A stretch of 58,989 bases of DNA from Scatosoma sp045542595 (GTDB lineage Bacteria > Bacillota > Clostridia > Christensenellales > Borkfalkiaceae): positions 1-58,989 of the forward strand of contig JAZQLI010000017.1 of the NCBI GenBank assembly GCA_045542595.1, in the 5' to 3' direction. How positions within the stretch are numbered: the stretch's first letter is position 1; every line of letters starts with the position of its first letter. The notes under the pieces are model-generated. The model made no database searches. It was not told the DNA's origin and saw only the letters and a program-made list of their open reading frames with translations. This document shows, one piece after another, positions 17,178 through 26,300 of the stretch. The translations under genes were made by a program, and so were the position numbers.

Positions 17178-19796
17178 ATGGCAAAATACGAGAATGTGGA
17201 AAAGATTTTAGAACTCTTGGGAGAAGGACAGCTTGGAACGTTAAACAAGCGCATTTCTTCTACGGAAAAAAATCTTTCGGAAATTTTAAGAAAACTTTCC
17301 GTGTTAGAAGCGGAAAAGGCGGAACGTGAAGCCGCCGAAGCCGCGGCTCGTGCGGCGGAAGAAGCGCGCATTGCGGCGGAGGAAGCGGCAAAAGCGCAAA
17401 AGGAAGCGGAAGAAAAAGCAGCGGAAGAAGCGGCGAAAGCGGAAAAAGCTAAAAAGAAAGCGGCCGCGAAAAAAGAAGAAAAAGACGAAAAAGAAGAAGC
17501 TACGGTAACGGAAGCTGTGCAGGAAAATACACAACCTGTAACGCCTGTAGCGGAAGAAAAACCGGTAAAGACGGAAACGAAAACGTATATGCCGCCTAAA
17601 ACCGAGCCTGCCGCGCCCCGTGCTCCCCGATATTTCAGAAACGGACAGGAACAAGGCGTATACGTGGCAAAGCCCGGTTCGGAAGCCAACTCGGCTACAA
17701 CGTACCGTCCCCGTACGCAAGGAGATAGACCGTTACGTGTAAACGGGGATAAGCCGTTTACGCCGAGAACGGGCACAGCGCAAGGTATGCGTACGCCAAG
17801 ACCTATGTCTGGCGGTGCACCCATTGCCGCGCCTATGATGCCGACGAAAGAAGGAAAATCGTTCTCTTCGCCTGCGGCAAAGAAAAAGACGTACGAAAAG
17901 ACGTATACCGAAAAGAAAGGACTTTCCAAACGCGATTTGGAACGTCAACGCGGTATGACGGTGGAAGATTTCGACGAGGATAAGAGCGGTTATAGAAAAG
18001 TCCGTTCGCCTAAAAAGCAAAAACGTCAAGAAATTCCCACTATTAAAATCGAGCACGCGGTGGTTACCACGCAAGATATTCCTTTGAAGGTATTATCCGA
18101 AAAATTAGGTGTGTCCGCGGTGGAAATAACCAAACGCCTTTTCAAAGAAGGCATTATGAAAGGCATTAACGATTCTATCGATTACGAAAATGCGGCGCTT
18201 ATGGCGGCGGATATGGGTATTGATTTGGAATATAAACCCGAAAAGACGGCGGAAGAAGTGTTGATGGATACCGCTGTGGAAGATACGTCGAAATTAGTTA
18301 CCCGTGCGCCCGTCGTTACGGTTATGGGGCACGTAGACCACGGTAAAACGTCGTTGCTTGATAAAATCCGTTCCACGTCGGTTACTAGCGGCGAAGCGGG
18401 CGGTATTACGCAAAGTATCGGTGCATACACGGTTACGGCAAAAGGCAAACAAATTACCTTTATCGACACGCCCGGCCACGCGGCGTTCACGGCAATGCGT
18501 GCGCGCGGTGCACAGGTTACCGATATCGTTATTTTGGTGGTTGCCGCCGACGACGGTATTATGCCGCAAACGGTAGAAGCAATCAACCACGCTAAAGCGG
18601 CAAACGTGCCTATTATCGTGGCTATGAATAAGATGGATAAATACGAAGTCAACCCCGACAGAGTAAAACAAGAGCTTGTGGAACACGAACTCGTGCCCGA
18701 AGAATGGGGTGGCGACACTATGCTCGTACCCGTTTCCGCAAAGACCGGTATGGGTATCGACGATTTACTTGACGCGGTAAACTTGATTGCGGAAATGCAA
18801 GAACTCAAAGCTGACCCCGAACGTCAGGCGAAAGGTACGATTATCGAAGCCAAGCTGGATAAGGGTAAAGGCCCTGTGGCTAGTATTATCGTGCAAACGG
18901 GTACGCTTAAAACGGGAGATAACATTATTTCCGGTACGACGATGGGACGTGTGCGCGCAATGTTCGACGATAAGGGCAGAGCGGTAAAATCGGCAGGTCC
19001 TTCTATGGCGGTTTCCATTCTCGGTTTGGAAGACGTGCCGAACGCCGGCGACAGCATTATGGCGGTTGACCAAGCGCTGATGAAGCAAGTACAGGAAGAG
19101 AGAAAGAACAAGCAACGCGAAAGTATGATTAAAGAACAAAGCCGCGTAACGCTGGACGACGTATTTGCGCAAGTGGAAGAAGGTAAAATGAAGAACCTTA
19201 ACCTTATCGTAAAAGGCGACGTACAAGGCAGTGTAGAAGCGGTGAAGCAATCGCTTGAAAAACTCTCTAACGAAGAAGTGCGCGTAAAAGTTATTCACGC
19301 GGCGGCAGGTGCGGTAAACGAAGGGGACGTAATGCTTGCGGACAGTGCAAACGCTATCATTATCGGCTTTAACGTGCGTCCTGATACCAAGGCGAAAAAG
19401 CTTGCGGAAACTTCTAAAGTGGACGTAAGAAGCTACCGTATTATTTACGAACTTCTCGAAGATATGGAAGCGGCGCTTAAAGGTATGCTTGCACCCAAGC
19501 TTAAAGAAGTGCTTACGGGTAAATGCGAAGTGCGTCAAACGTTCAATATTACGGGCGTGGGCACGATTGCAGGTTGTTACGTTATCGACGGTAAAATTGT
19601 CCGCGGCGGTAAGTTGCGCATCTATCGCGAAGATATTATGATTTGCGAAGGCGGCGTAAAACAACTCAAGCGCTTTAAAGACGACGTAAAAGAAGTAGGC
19701 TACGGCTACGAATGCGGTTGTGCTATCGACGGATTTAACGAAATCCGCGTGGGCGATATTATCGAATGTTACGTTACGGAGGAAATCAAAGCGTAA
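17178..19796 (+). CDS. infB: Translation initiation factor IF-2
   Basis: An 872-residue GTPase that places initiator tRNA on the 30S subunit. The N-terminal third is a low-complexity Ala/Glu/Lys region (about residues 45-110) and a Pro/Arg/Thr-rich linker, as usual for IF-2 and variable between species. The conserved N2 domain (LSEKLGVSAVEITKRLF) precedes the G domain with GHVDHGKT near residue 384, DTPGHAAF and NKMDK, followed by domains II-IV. The high A/G content of the N-terminal part leaves long open frames on the opposite strand; these are not genes. The stop overlaps rbfA by one base. Confidence 0.98.
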   Translation: MAKYENVEKILELLGEGQLGTLNKRISSTEKNLSEILRKLSVLEAEKAEREAAEAAARAAEEARIAAEEAAKAQKEAEEKAAEEAAKAEKAKKKAAAKKEEKDEKEEATVTEAVQENTQPVTPVAEEKPVKTETKTYMPPKTEPAAPRAPRYFRNGQEQGVYVAKPGSEANSATTYRPRTQGDRPLRVNGDKPFTPRTGTAQGMRTPRPMSGGAPIAAPMMPTKEGKSFSSPAAKKKTYEKTYTEKKGLSKRDLERQRGMTVEDFDEDKSGYRKVRSPKKQKRQEIPTIKIEHAVVTTQDIPLKVLSEKLGVSAVEITKRLFKEGIMKGINDSIDYENAALMAADMGIDLEYKPEKTAEEVLMDTAVEDTSKLVTRAPVVTVMGHVDHGKTSLLDKIRSTSVTSGEAGGITQSIGAYTVTAKGKQITFIDTPGHAAFTAMRARGAQVTDIVILVVAADDGIMPQTVEAINHAKAANVPIIVAMNKMDKYEVNPDRVKQELVEHELVPEEWGGDTMLVPVSAKTGMGIDDLLDAVNLIAEMQELKADPERQAKGTIIEAKLDKGKGPVASIIVQTGTLKTGDNIISGTTMGRVRAMFDDKGRAVKSAGPSMAVSILGLEDVPNAGDSIMAVDQALMKQVQEERKNKQRESMIKEQSRVTLDDVFAQVEEGKMKNLNLIVKGDVQGSVEAVKQSLEKLSNEEVRVKVIHAAAGAVNEGDVMLADSANAIIIGFNVRPDTKAKKLAETSKVDVRSYRIIYELLEDMEAALKGMLAPKLKEVLTGKCEVRQTFNITGVGTIAGCYVIDGKIVRGGKLRIYREDIMICEGGVKQLKRFKDDVKEVGYGYECGCAIDGFNEIRVGDIIECYVTEEIKA

Positions 19797-20173
19797 TGAA
19801 AGTGTCGAGAACCTCCCGTTTGAATGGGGAATACCAAAAAGAAATCAGCGAAATTATCCGCAAAATTAAGGATAGAACTCCCGATATGAAAGGGCTTATC
19901 TCCGTAACCGAAGCGGACGTCGCTCCCGATTTAAAAACGGCGTACGTATACGTGAGTATTTACGGTTGCACGGAAGAAGAAACCGCGCGTTCGTTTGCCG
20001 CCTTGCAAGCAAGCGCAGGGCATATCCGCCACGAACTTTCGCAAGTGATGCGTATGCGTACCGTGCCTGCACTCACGTTCCGTATGGACGGCAGTATGAG
20101 CTATGGCGCGAAAATGGACGAATTGTTCAAAAAAATTCAAACGTCGCCTAAAACGGACGACGAGAACGATTAA
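19796..20173 (+). CDS. rbfA: 30S ribosome-binding factor RbfA
   Basis: A 125-residue KH-fold protein for 16S rRNA 5'-end maturation and cold adaptation. The start VSRTSRLNGEYQKEISEII and the core DLKTAYVYVSIYG are typical. The ATG overlaps the infB stop (TAATG) and uses cggagg (19777-19782) within infB; the frame extends upstream inside infB but the site fixes this start. Confidence 0.95.
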   Translation: MKVSRTSRLNGEYQKEISEIIRKIKDRTPDMKGLISVTEADVAPDLKTAYVYVSIYGCTEEETARSFAALQASAGHIRHELSQVMRMRTVPALTFRMDGSMSYGAKMDELFKKIQTSPKTDDEND

Positions 20174-20206
20174 ACGGAAAACGCGGATTTTACCGCGTTT
20201 TTCCCG
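20174..20206 (+). terminator. Intrinsic terminator after rbfA
   Basis: Stem aaaacgcgg / ccgcgtttt with a six-base loop, extended by outer acgg/ccgt pairs, ending in a short T-run. It lies only 15 bp before nrnA, so it may act as a partial attenuator rather than a full stop. Confidence 0.75.
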
Positions 20207-20220
20207 TAAAAGGATAGAGT

Positions 20221-21180
20221 ATGGAAACAATTATTAAAAAGATAAAAACGGCGAAACGTGTGGCTATTTTTACACATATGCGTCCTGACGGAGATGCGCT
20301 TGGCAGTGCGTTGGCGCTTTCTTCCGCACTGGATAATTTGCATATAGCAAACGAAGTTTGCGTGGAAACGGACGTGCCTTCCAACTTGGCGTTTATAAAC
20401 GGTTTGGAAAAAGTGAAAAAAGCGCCCGAAAAGGAATACGATTTACTTGTTTGCGTAGATTGCGCGGACGTACAACGTTTAGGCGTACTCTCCGACGAAT
20501 TTTTACGCGCTACGCGGAAAAATATCTATACGGTAAATATCGACCACCATATCTCTAACACGCGGTACGCGAAGTATAATTACGTACGGGAATGTTCGGC
20601 GAATTGTATGAACGTAGCACAGCTCGTTGAATACCTGGGTGCTCCGTTTGATAAAAAGACGGCGGAATATCTTTTGATAGGCTTACTTACCGATTCGGGA
20701 AATTTTGCCCACGACGACGTAACGGAAGAAACGCTTAGCTTAGCGGCGAAGTTGGTGGCGGCAGGTGCGGATATACGCTATTATCATTATAATCTTTTCA
20801 AGAAACAACCCAAAGCACGCGCAGCGTTGCACGCTATGGTTATGAGTGGTATGCGGTATTATTTCGACGATAGATTTGCGGCGATTATTATCACCCGTGC
20901 TATGATGGAAAAATGCGGCGCGGATAACGGTATGACGGAAGGGTTTGTCGATTTTCCGTTGAACGTGGATACGGTGGAAGTGGCGGCGGCGGTAATGGAA
21001 GTAAAACCCCGTCATTACAAAGTATCGCTCCGTTCTAAAGAATATGCCGACGTAAACAAAATAGCCGCTACGTTCGGCGGCGGCGGACACGTTCGAGCGG
21101 CTGGCTGTATGCTCTTCGGCGATTTGGAAGAAATACTGGATAAGCTTTCGTTTATTGTTTCAAGGTATTTAAATGATTAA
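20221..21180 (+). CDS. nrnA: DHH-family phosphoesterase NrnA (nanoRNase/pAp phosphatase)
   Basis: A 319-residue DHH/DHHA1 enzyme that degrades short oligoribonucleotides and 3'-phosphoadenosine 5'-phosphate. Metal-binding motifs are complete: HMRPDGDALGS (residues ~20-30), VDCAD, NIDHHISNT, LTDSGNF, and the DHHA1 glycine motif GGGGHVRAAG near residue 285. Position after rbfA is standard; truB and ribF, often next, are absent here. Confidence 0.96.
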   Translation: METIIKKIKTAKRVAIFTHMRPDGDALGSALALSSALDNLHIANEVCVETDVPSNLAFINGLEKVKKAPEKEYDLLVCVDCADVQRLGVLSDEFLRATRKNIYTVNIDHHISNTRYAKYNYVRECSANCMNVAQLVEYLGAPFDKKTAEYLLIGLLTDSGNFAHDDVTEETLSLAAKLVAAGADIRYYHYNLFKKQPKARAALHAMVMSGMRYYFDDRFAAIIITRAMMEKCGADNGMTEGFVDFPLNVDTVEVAAAVMEVKPRHYKVSLRSKEYADVNKIAATFGGGGHVRAAGCMLFGDLEEILDKLSFIVSRYLND

Positions 21181-21204
21181 CATTAACGTATAACAAAATA
21201 TAAC

Positions 21205-21234
21205 AACCCCCCGTTCCTTTGCGGAACGGGGGTT
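21205..21234. terminator. Bidirectional terminator between nrnA and the minus-strand DUF4097 gene
   Basis: A strong GC-rich stem (aaccccc(c)gttcc / ggaacgggggtt, loop tttgc) with T-rich flank on the + side and A-rich flank on the other, between two convergent genes. Confidence 0.9.
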
Positions 21235-21252
21235 TTGTGTGCGTTCAATGTA

Positions 21253-22212
21253 TTATTCGGTAAAAGTAACGTAAATATCGCCCGTGTCGGTGGAAACGTT
21301 CAACGTCTTCGCGCCACCCGTTTGCGAGTGTAAATTACTGTCGCCCGTATCGTACGATACGATAATAGTGAAATCGTCTTTTTTACCGCCGACAGCCGCC
21401 TTTACGTCGCCCGTAGTTGTTTCCAACGTAATTGAACTTGCGCGTATTTCGCCCGTCGCTTTCACGTCGCCCGTGTTCGTTTCCATAGAAACAGAGTTTG
21501 CCGTAATGACGCCCAAAGTTTCCACTCTACCCGTGTTCGATTTTAAAGAAACGGAAGTTTGCGCCGTGATAGAGTTATGCACTTTTACGTAGCCCGTAGT
21601 CGTTTCTAAAACGATTGATTGCGCGGACAGTTCGCCTACACTCACCATACCCGTAGTCGTTTCCAAATGTGCTTCGCCTGTGCAAGAAATGGTGCAGTTT
21701 TTACTGCTTACCATACCCGTAGCCGTTTCTAAAAGTATACTCGACGTTTGTAAACTTGTGCCTTGCAGGGTAATCGAGCCCGTCTCGCTTTGTAAATTTA
21801 ACGCATACACGCGGTTTTGCGGTAAATAAACACTCACGTTAGAAGATTCGAAATTGAAAATATTGAAAGAAGTGTTTAACGCCGTTTCTTTAATGGAAAG
21901 GGTGTTTTGCGTTTCTTGCACGGTAATTTGCGCGATGTTTTCGCCTTTTTTGTTTTGCATTTGGGGGTATTTCACCGAAAGAGTTTCAGTGTCGGCGGAA
22001 ACGTATACGACGACGTTTGCAACGTTGTAGTCGATAGAAAGGGAAGTAATTTCGTTGTCCGTCTTTTCTTCAAACGTTTTGTATTCTACTTGTACGTTGG
22101 AAAACGATCGAAAATTCCAACCCGACGCCGCCAAACATACAACGAACACAATTCCGCCTAAAAATATGAGCGAACAACCGATAATCAATAATAATTTTAA
22201 CGTTTTATTCAT
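21253..22212 (-). CDS. DUF4097-family beta-strand repeat protein with N-terminal membrane anchor
   Basis: A 319-residue protein with one transmembrane segment near residues 7-30 and a long exported part of short beta repeats: from about residue 140 units such as LETTTGMVSV, LETTTGYVKV and METNTGDVKA recur roughly every 20 residues, predicting a right-handed beta-helix or solenoid. DUF4097 proteins are usually found behind a PadR repressor and a DUF1700 membrane protein, exactly as here, and are thought to act at the cell surface. The biochemical role is unknown. It is the last gene of the minus-strand operon. Confidence 0.9.
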   Translation of the reverse strand: MNKTLKLLLIIGCSLIFLGGIVFVVCLAASGWNFRSFSNVQVEYKTFEEKTDNEITSLSIDYNVANVVVYVSADTETLSVKYPQMQNKKGENIAQITVQETQNTLSIKETALNTSFNIFNFESSNVSVYLPQNRVYALNLQSETGSITLQGTSLQTSSILLETATGMVSSKNCTISCTGEAHLETTTGMVSVGELSAQSIVLETTTGYVKVHNSITAQTSVSLKSNTGRVETLGVITANSVSMETNTGDVKATGEIRASSITLETTTGDVKAAVGGKKDDFTIIVSYDTGDSNLHSQTGGAKTLNVSTDTGDIYVTFTE

Positions 22213-22216
22213 TAAT

Positions 22217-22798
22217 TTATCTCCTATAAAAAATTAAAGAAAATCCGCGATAGGCGGCAAGCGCCGTCCATTTCGTTGCATAATAAAAACCTACGAACAA
22301 CAGTAATCCTACTCCGATAGCGGTGATGCCGATAGCCACGTTCGCCGCGATAGCCACACCGCCGCTAGCAAAGAAACGAAAAGGCGAGCCGATAACGTAT
22401 GCCACGCCTGCTACCGCAAGCGCTACGCCCGAAACGCAAAACGCGCCGAAGGAAACGACGAGAGCCAAAGCAACGCAGGCAAGGGGGAGCAGTAAAATAA
22501 GTCCGACAAATATCAAACCGACAATTTCCGCAACCGAATACGTGCGCATTTGCCGCGCGTTTTTAGCATAGGGCGCGCTTGGCGGCGTAGCCGAGTCGGT
22601 GTTTTCTTCTCCAAGTAGAATACGGTACGCGCAACGTTCGGGCTCACCGAATTCTCTTAAAATTTCTTCTTCGGTAATGCCTGATTCCGCCTTATCGTCG
22701 TACAGTTCTCGATAATAGGCAAGGGCGGAATACCGTTCGTCTTTAGAAAGGGGTTTTAACGTTTTTAAAAATCTACGTTCCCACACTTTTTTCTTCAT
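22217..22798 (-). CDS. DUF1700 / HAAS domain membrane protein
   Basis: A 193-residue protein with an N-terminal soluble helical HAAS-like domain (FLKTLKPLSKDERYSAL, then GITEEEILREFGEPERCAY) and three or so hydrophobic helices in residues 85-180 rich in Ala, Val and Gly. DUF1700 proteins pair with PadR regulators and DUF4097 proteins and are suspected membrane sensors or effectors. The start codon overlaps the padR stop by 4 bases (ATGA), so the two are co-translated. Confidence 0.9.
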   Translation of the reverse strand: MKKKVWERRFLKTLKPLSKDERYSALAYYRELYDDKAESGITEEEILREFGEPERCAYRILLGEENTDSATPPSAPYAKNARQMRTYSVAEIVGLIFVGLILLLPLACVALALVVSFGAFCVSGVALAVAGVAYVIGSPFRFFASGGVAIAANVAIGITAIGVGLLLFVGFYYATKWTALAAYRGFSLIFYRR

Positions 22799-23109
22799 AC
22801 GTTCTCTCCTTTTAAAATAAATTCGCTTATCTTTTTGAATTGTTCCATCGCTTCGATAAATTCTTCAATGCGTTGCAGTCCTTTTACCGTAATGCGAAAA
22901 TATCTTCGCAACCTGCCGTTATATTCCGCGCACCGAGTTTTCACCGCGCCACTACTTTCCAAACGCCGTAAAATGGGGTATAGAGTCGATTCCGAAATCT
23001 CAATATACGGCGCTAAATCGACGATAATTTTATATCCGTACGTTTCTTCCTTTTTAATGGCGGATAGTACGCATACTTCTAATAATCCTTTTTTTAATTG
23101 CGCGTCCAT
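22795..23109 (-). CDS. PadR family transcriptional regulator
   Basis: A 104-residue winged-helix repressor of the short (PadR-s2) type. The wing and recognition region contains LLEVCVLSAIKKEETYGYKI and the family signature SESTLYPILRRLESSGAV. It leads a three-gene operon with DUF1700 and DUF4097 genes and probably autoregulates: an inverted repeat lies within its own promoter. Start ATG at 23109 is preceded on the minus strand by aaaggagag. Confidence 0.95.
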   Translation of the reverse strand: MDAQLKKGLLEVCVLSAIKKEETYGYKIIVDLAPYIEISESTLYPILRRLESSGAVKTRCAEYNGRLRRYFRITVKGLQRIEEFIEAMEQFKKISEFILKGENV

Positions 23110-23131
23110 TTAATACTCTCCTTTGCGTAAT

Positions 23132-23160
23132 ATTATACATTGCATAGTATTGCTTGTCAA
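23132..23160 (-). promoter_or_regulatory. padR operon promoter with probable PadR operator
   Basis: On the minus strand TTGACA (23155-23160) and TATAAT (23132-23137) with a 17-bp spacer. The spacer holds ATAC-N8-GTAT (23135-23150), an inverted repeat with PadR-like spacing that overlaps the -10 element, fitting autorepression. Confidence 0.8.
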
Positions 23161-23230
23161 GTGTTTTTGCTAAAAATTTTTTTTAAAAAAGGAAAAAGGG
23201 GCGAAGAGTGGGAAAAGTTTGTATACGGAG

Positions 23231-23259
23231 TTGATTTTTTTTCGTTTTTCGTGTATAAT
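23231..23259 (+). promoter_or_regulatory. Promoter of the large helicase gene
   Basis: TTGATT (23231-23236), 17-bp spacer, TATAAT (23254-23259), followed 40 bp later by the helicase start codon. Confidence 0.75.
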
Positions 23260-23300
23260 TAAAAGGAAAGAAAAATTAAGCGTTTACAAGGTGAGTGGCA

Positions 23301-26300
23301 ATGGCGCAAAAAGTAAAAAAATGGGAAGAATTTTTATCGCTCCGCGGCGAAGCTACGGGGGTGGTTTCGTATGCCGATTATTTCGCGGCAAAGCCGCTGT
23401 TTTCGTCGTTACAAATTAAAAACGATTGCACGGTTGCGGCGGAAAATTTAACGCTAAAAATAGAAAATGCCAACGGAATGTTAATTCCCTTTGAAAAGCA
23501 GTTTGCGGAAATTCCTTTTGAGAGTATTGTAAACGTAGAACTTGGCAATCTTTTGTCGCCCGTGTATTTTGGTGCGGCGGAAGAGATTCGCGAAGAAACG
23601 GTTACGGCAACTTTATTAAAAGATAAAAAAGCGGTGGCTACGGCGCAGTGGCAAATTACGGCGCTTCCGTTCGACTTTTGGCAGGGGGTAGAAGGCAATA
23701 ACGAATTGCTCGCTTCCTTCGTTCGTCCACGCTTGGCGGATTGTATGAAGATGCAAGAAGAAGTATCCGCGCAGCTGAAAAAATGGAACGTAAAATGCGA
23801 GCTCGGCGGGTACACGGGCAATGATAAAAATGCCGTGCGGCATATTTTGGCGGCGTTGTTTGCCGCAATCCGTAAACTTTCGGTTCAAAGAAAAGCAGCG
23901 GATATTTCCCGTCCCGTAGAAGTGGGGGCAGGGGTAAACGTTATATCTACTCGTACGGCAAGCGCGCCCGAAATGGCGTTATTCGTTTGCAGTTCATTAG
24001 AAAGTATGGGGTTGCATCCCGTACTCTTATTCGGCGCGAAAGAAATCACTTGCGGCGTTTGGCTGTATGATAATTGCTTCTTGGATACCGTTTCGGACGA
24101 TACCGAGCGGCTTTTGGCGTACGTTTCCGACGGCATCAACAATCTTGCGTTTTTTGACGTAGAGGACGTGTTCTCCGATAAAAACGCGTCGTATTCCACT
24201 TCGGAAACGCATTTTAACGAAAAATTACAGGCAGGGGAATATTACGAACGGTACGTGGACGTACGGCGTTGCCGCGTTTCGCACGTATTGCCTTTGCCGC
24301 TCCGTGCGCGAAGCGTAAAAGGATATGAAATTTTAAACGAAGAAAAATCTGCGCCCGACAGTGCGCCTGCGCTCTTGAAACAAACGCGTAGCTTGAAAGA
24401 AACGAAAGCGCAAACGAAGGATAAGGGCTGGGAACGCCGCTTACTCGATTTGTCTATGAAAAACGCGCTTTTGTCCTTTTCCCCTACGAAATCGGGCGTG
24501 CAAATTCTTTCCGCAAACGTAGACGAAACGTTTGATACGTTATTAAAAACAGGGGAAATGCGACTTGCCGCGGCATCGCAAGATACGCTCAATATCGCCA
24601 AAAAAGGCGTGCGTTTCGGCACGTCAAGCGAAGCGCAACCGTTAAAAGAATTGATAGCCATTGAAAATAAAGCGGGTATTTTGCGTACCTATCTTGACGA
24701 GAGTGCTATGGTAGAATCGGTAGGGCGTTTGGTCAAGAGAAATAAGGAAGCGGACGAAGAAAGCGGTGCGAAAATACTCTATCTTGCGTTCGGATTTTTG
24801 AAATGGCATACGCGCGTGGAAAAGACGGAACATTTTGCGCCCCTTGTATTGCAGCCCGTTGCCGTCAAGAAAAATAAAGGCAATTCGGAATTCGTTTTGT
24901 CCGTTTTAGACGAAGAATTTTCCTTTAATTCTACCTTGCTCGAATATTTGAAACAGGAATTCGGAATAGATATGCGTGGGCTGGAGAGTTCGATAAACGG
25001 CTTGAAGATTTCGGAAATTCTTGCAATGGTGCGCGCGGAATTGATAAAAATGCGCGGATTTGAAGTATTCGACGACGTATATTTGGCAACGCTTTCGTTC
25101 TCGCGGTATCAAATGTGGTACGATTTACGCCAAAATATCGGAGAGTTTTCGAAGAACGCAATCGTTAAAGCGTTTTTGGAAAATTCCGTTTCCTTTGAAG
25201 GCGTTGACGGACAATTAAACGAAGACGAGTCGCGCCCCGATACTACGCTTACTCCCTTACAAGCGGACGCTTCGCAATGGGAAGCAATAGCACTTTCGCA
25301 AACGGGTAAAAGTTTCGTTTTACACGGTCCGCCGGGAACGGGTAAATCGCAAACGATTACCAATATGATAGCCAACGCTTTAAACGACAGCAGGCGCGTA
25401 TTATTCGTTGCCGAAAAGCAGGCGGCTTTATCAGTCGTTAAAAAGCGTTTAGATGCGCTGGGGTTAGGGGATTTTTGTTTGGAACTGCATTCCAACAAAA
25501 CCAACAAATCGGACGTATTGCAAAAAATCAGTGCTACGTTGGCGCTTTCGGGCAGTGCGGAAAAGGTGGGCTTGGGCGAAAAGGCAAGCAACATTGTCAA
25601 GCTTAAGGAAGAACTTGCCGAACCGGTTATAGCGCTCCATAAAAAGCGGCGTTTGGGCGTTTCGGTATACGAAGCGTTGCTCGTTTGCTTAAAAAATAAA
25701 AACACGCCCGAGCTTATGAATATCGAAAGCACGTTCTACGACGGGCTGACGAAAGAAAAAATCGCCTCGTATAAACGTATGATGGCGACGGCTGCGGCTG
25801 CGGCAAAGGAATGCGGCGGCGTGCATAATTCGCCGTTTGCAAACGTCAATCTCACCGAATATTCGCTTGCGGTGCGCGATAGGTTGTATTGCGCTTCCGA
25901 AGTGATGATTGCCGAAATTAAGCATTTAAAAAATTATATCGGATTGTTTTTAGAACTGTACCGTCAAAAAATAAGCACGTTAACGCGCACGAAGTTGGAG
26001 AGCTTAAACGAGATAGCGAAAACGTTGCTTTCGGGGAGTTTGAAAAAATATTTCAACGAAAACGAAGAAGATTTCAACGTATTTTTTAACGCTAACAAAC
26101 GTTTGGACGGTTGTTTGGAAAGCTATTTCAAGCACTATAAAAAGCTGATAGACGTATCGGAAAACGAGCGCAAAGCCGTAACCGAATGCTTGGAAAACGG
26201 GGCTTCGGTAGTGTCGGATAAATACGTGAAAGCCGTTATGAAAAAATTGCAAAAAACGGCGTATGGCGTATACACTCAAGAAGAAATTACGTCGCATTTG

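Noticed and set aside
17021..17929. 302-codon open frame on the minus strand opposite infB
   Set aside because: It mirrors the Ala/Glu/Lys-rich part of infB; its Ser/Phe/Ala-rich low-complexity translation is typical of an antisense shadow and it has no ribosome site.
18765..19664. 299-codon minus-strand open frame opposite infB
   Set aside because: Same reason: antisense of a highly conserved gene, with no recognisable protein features.
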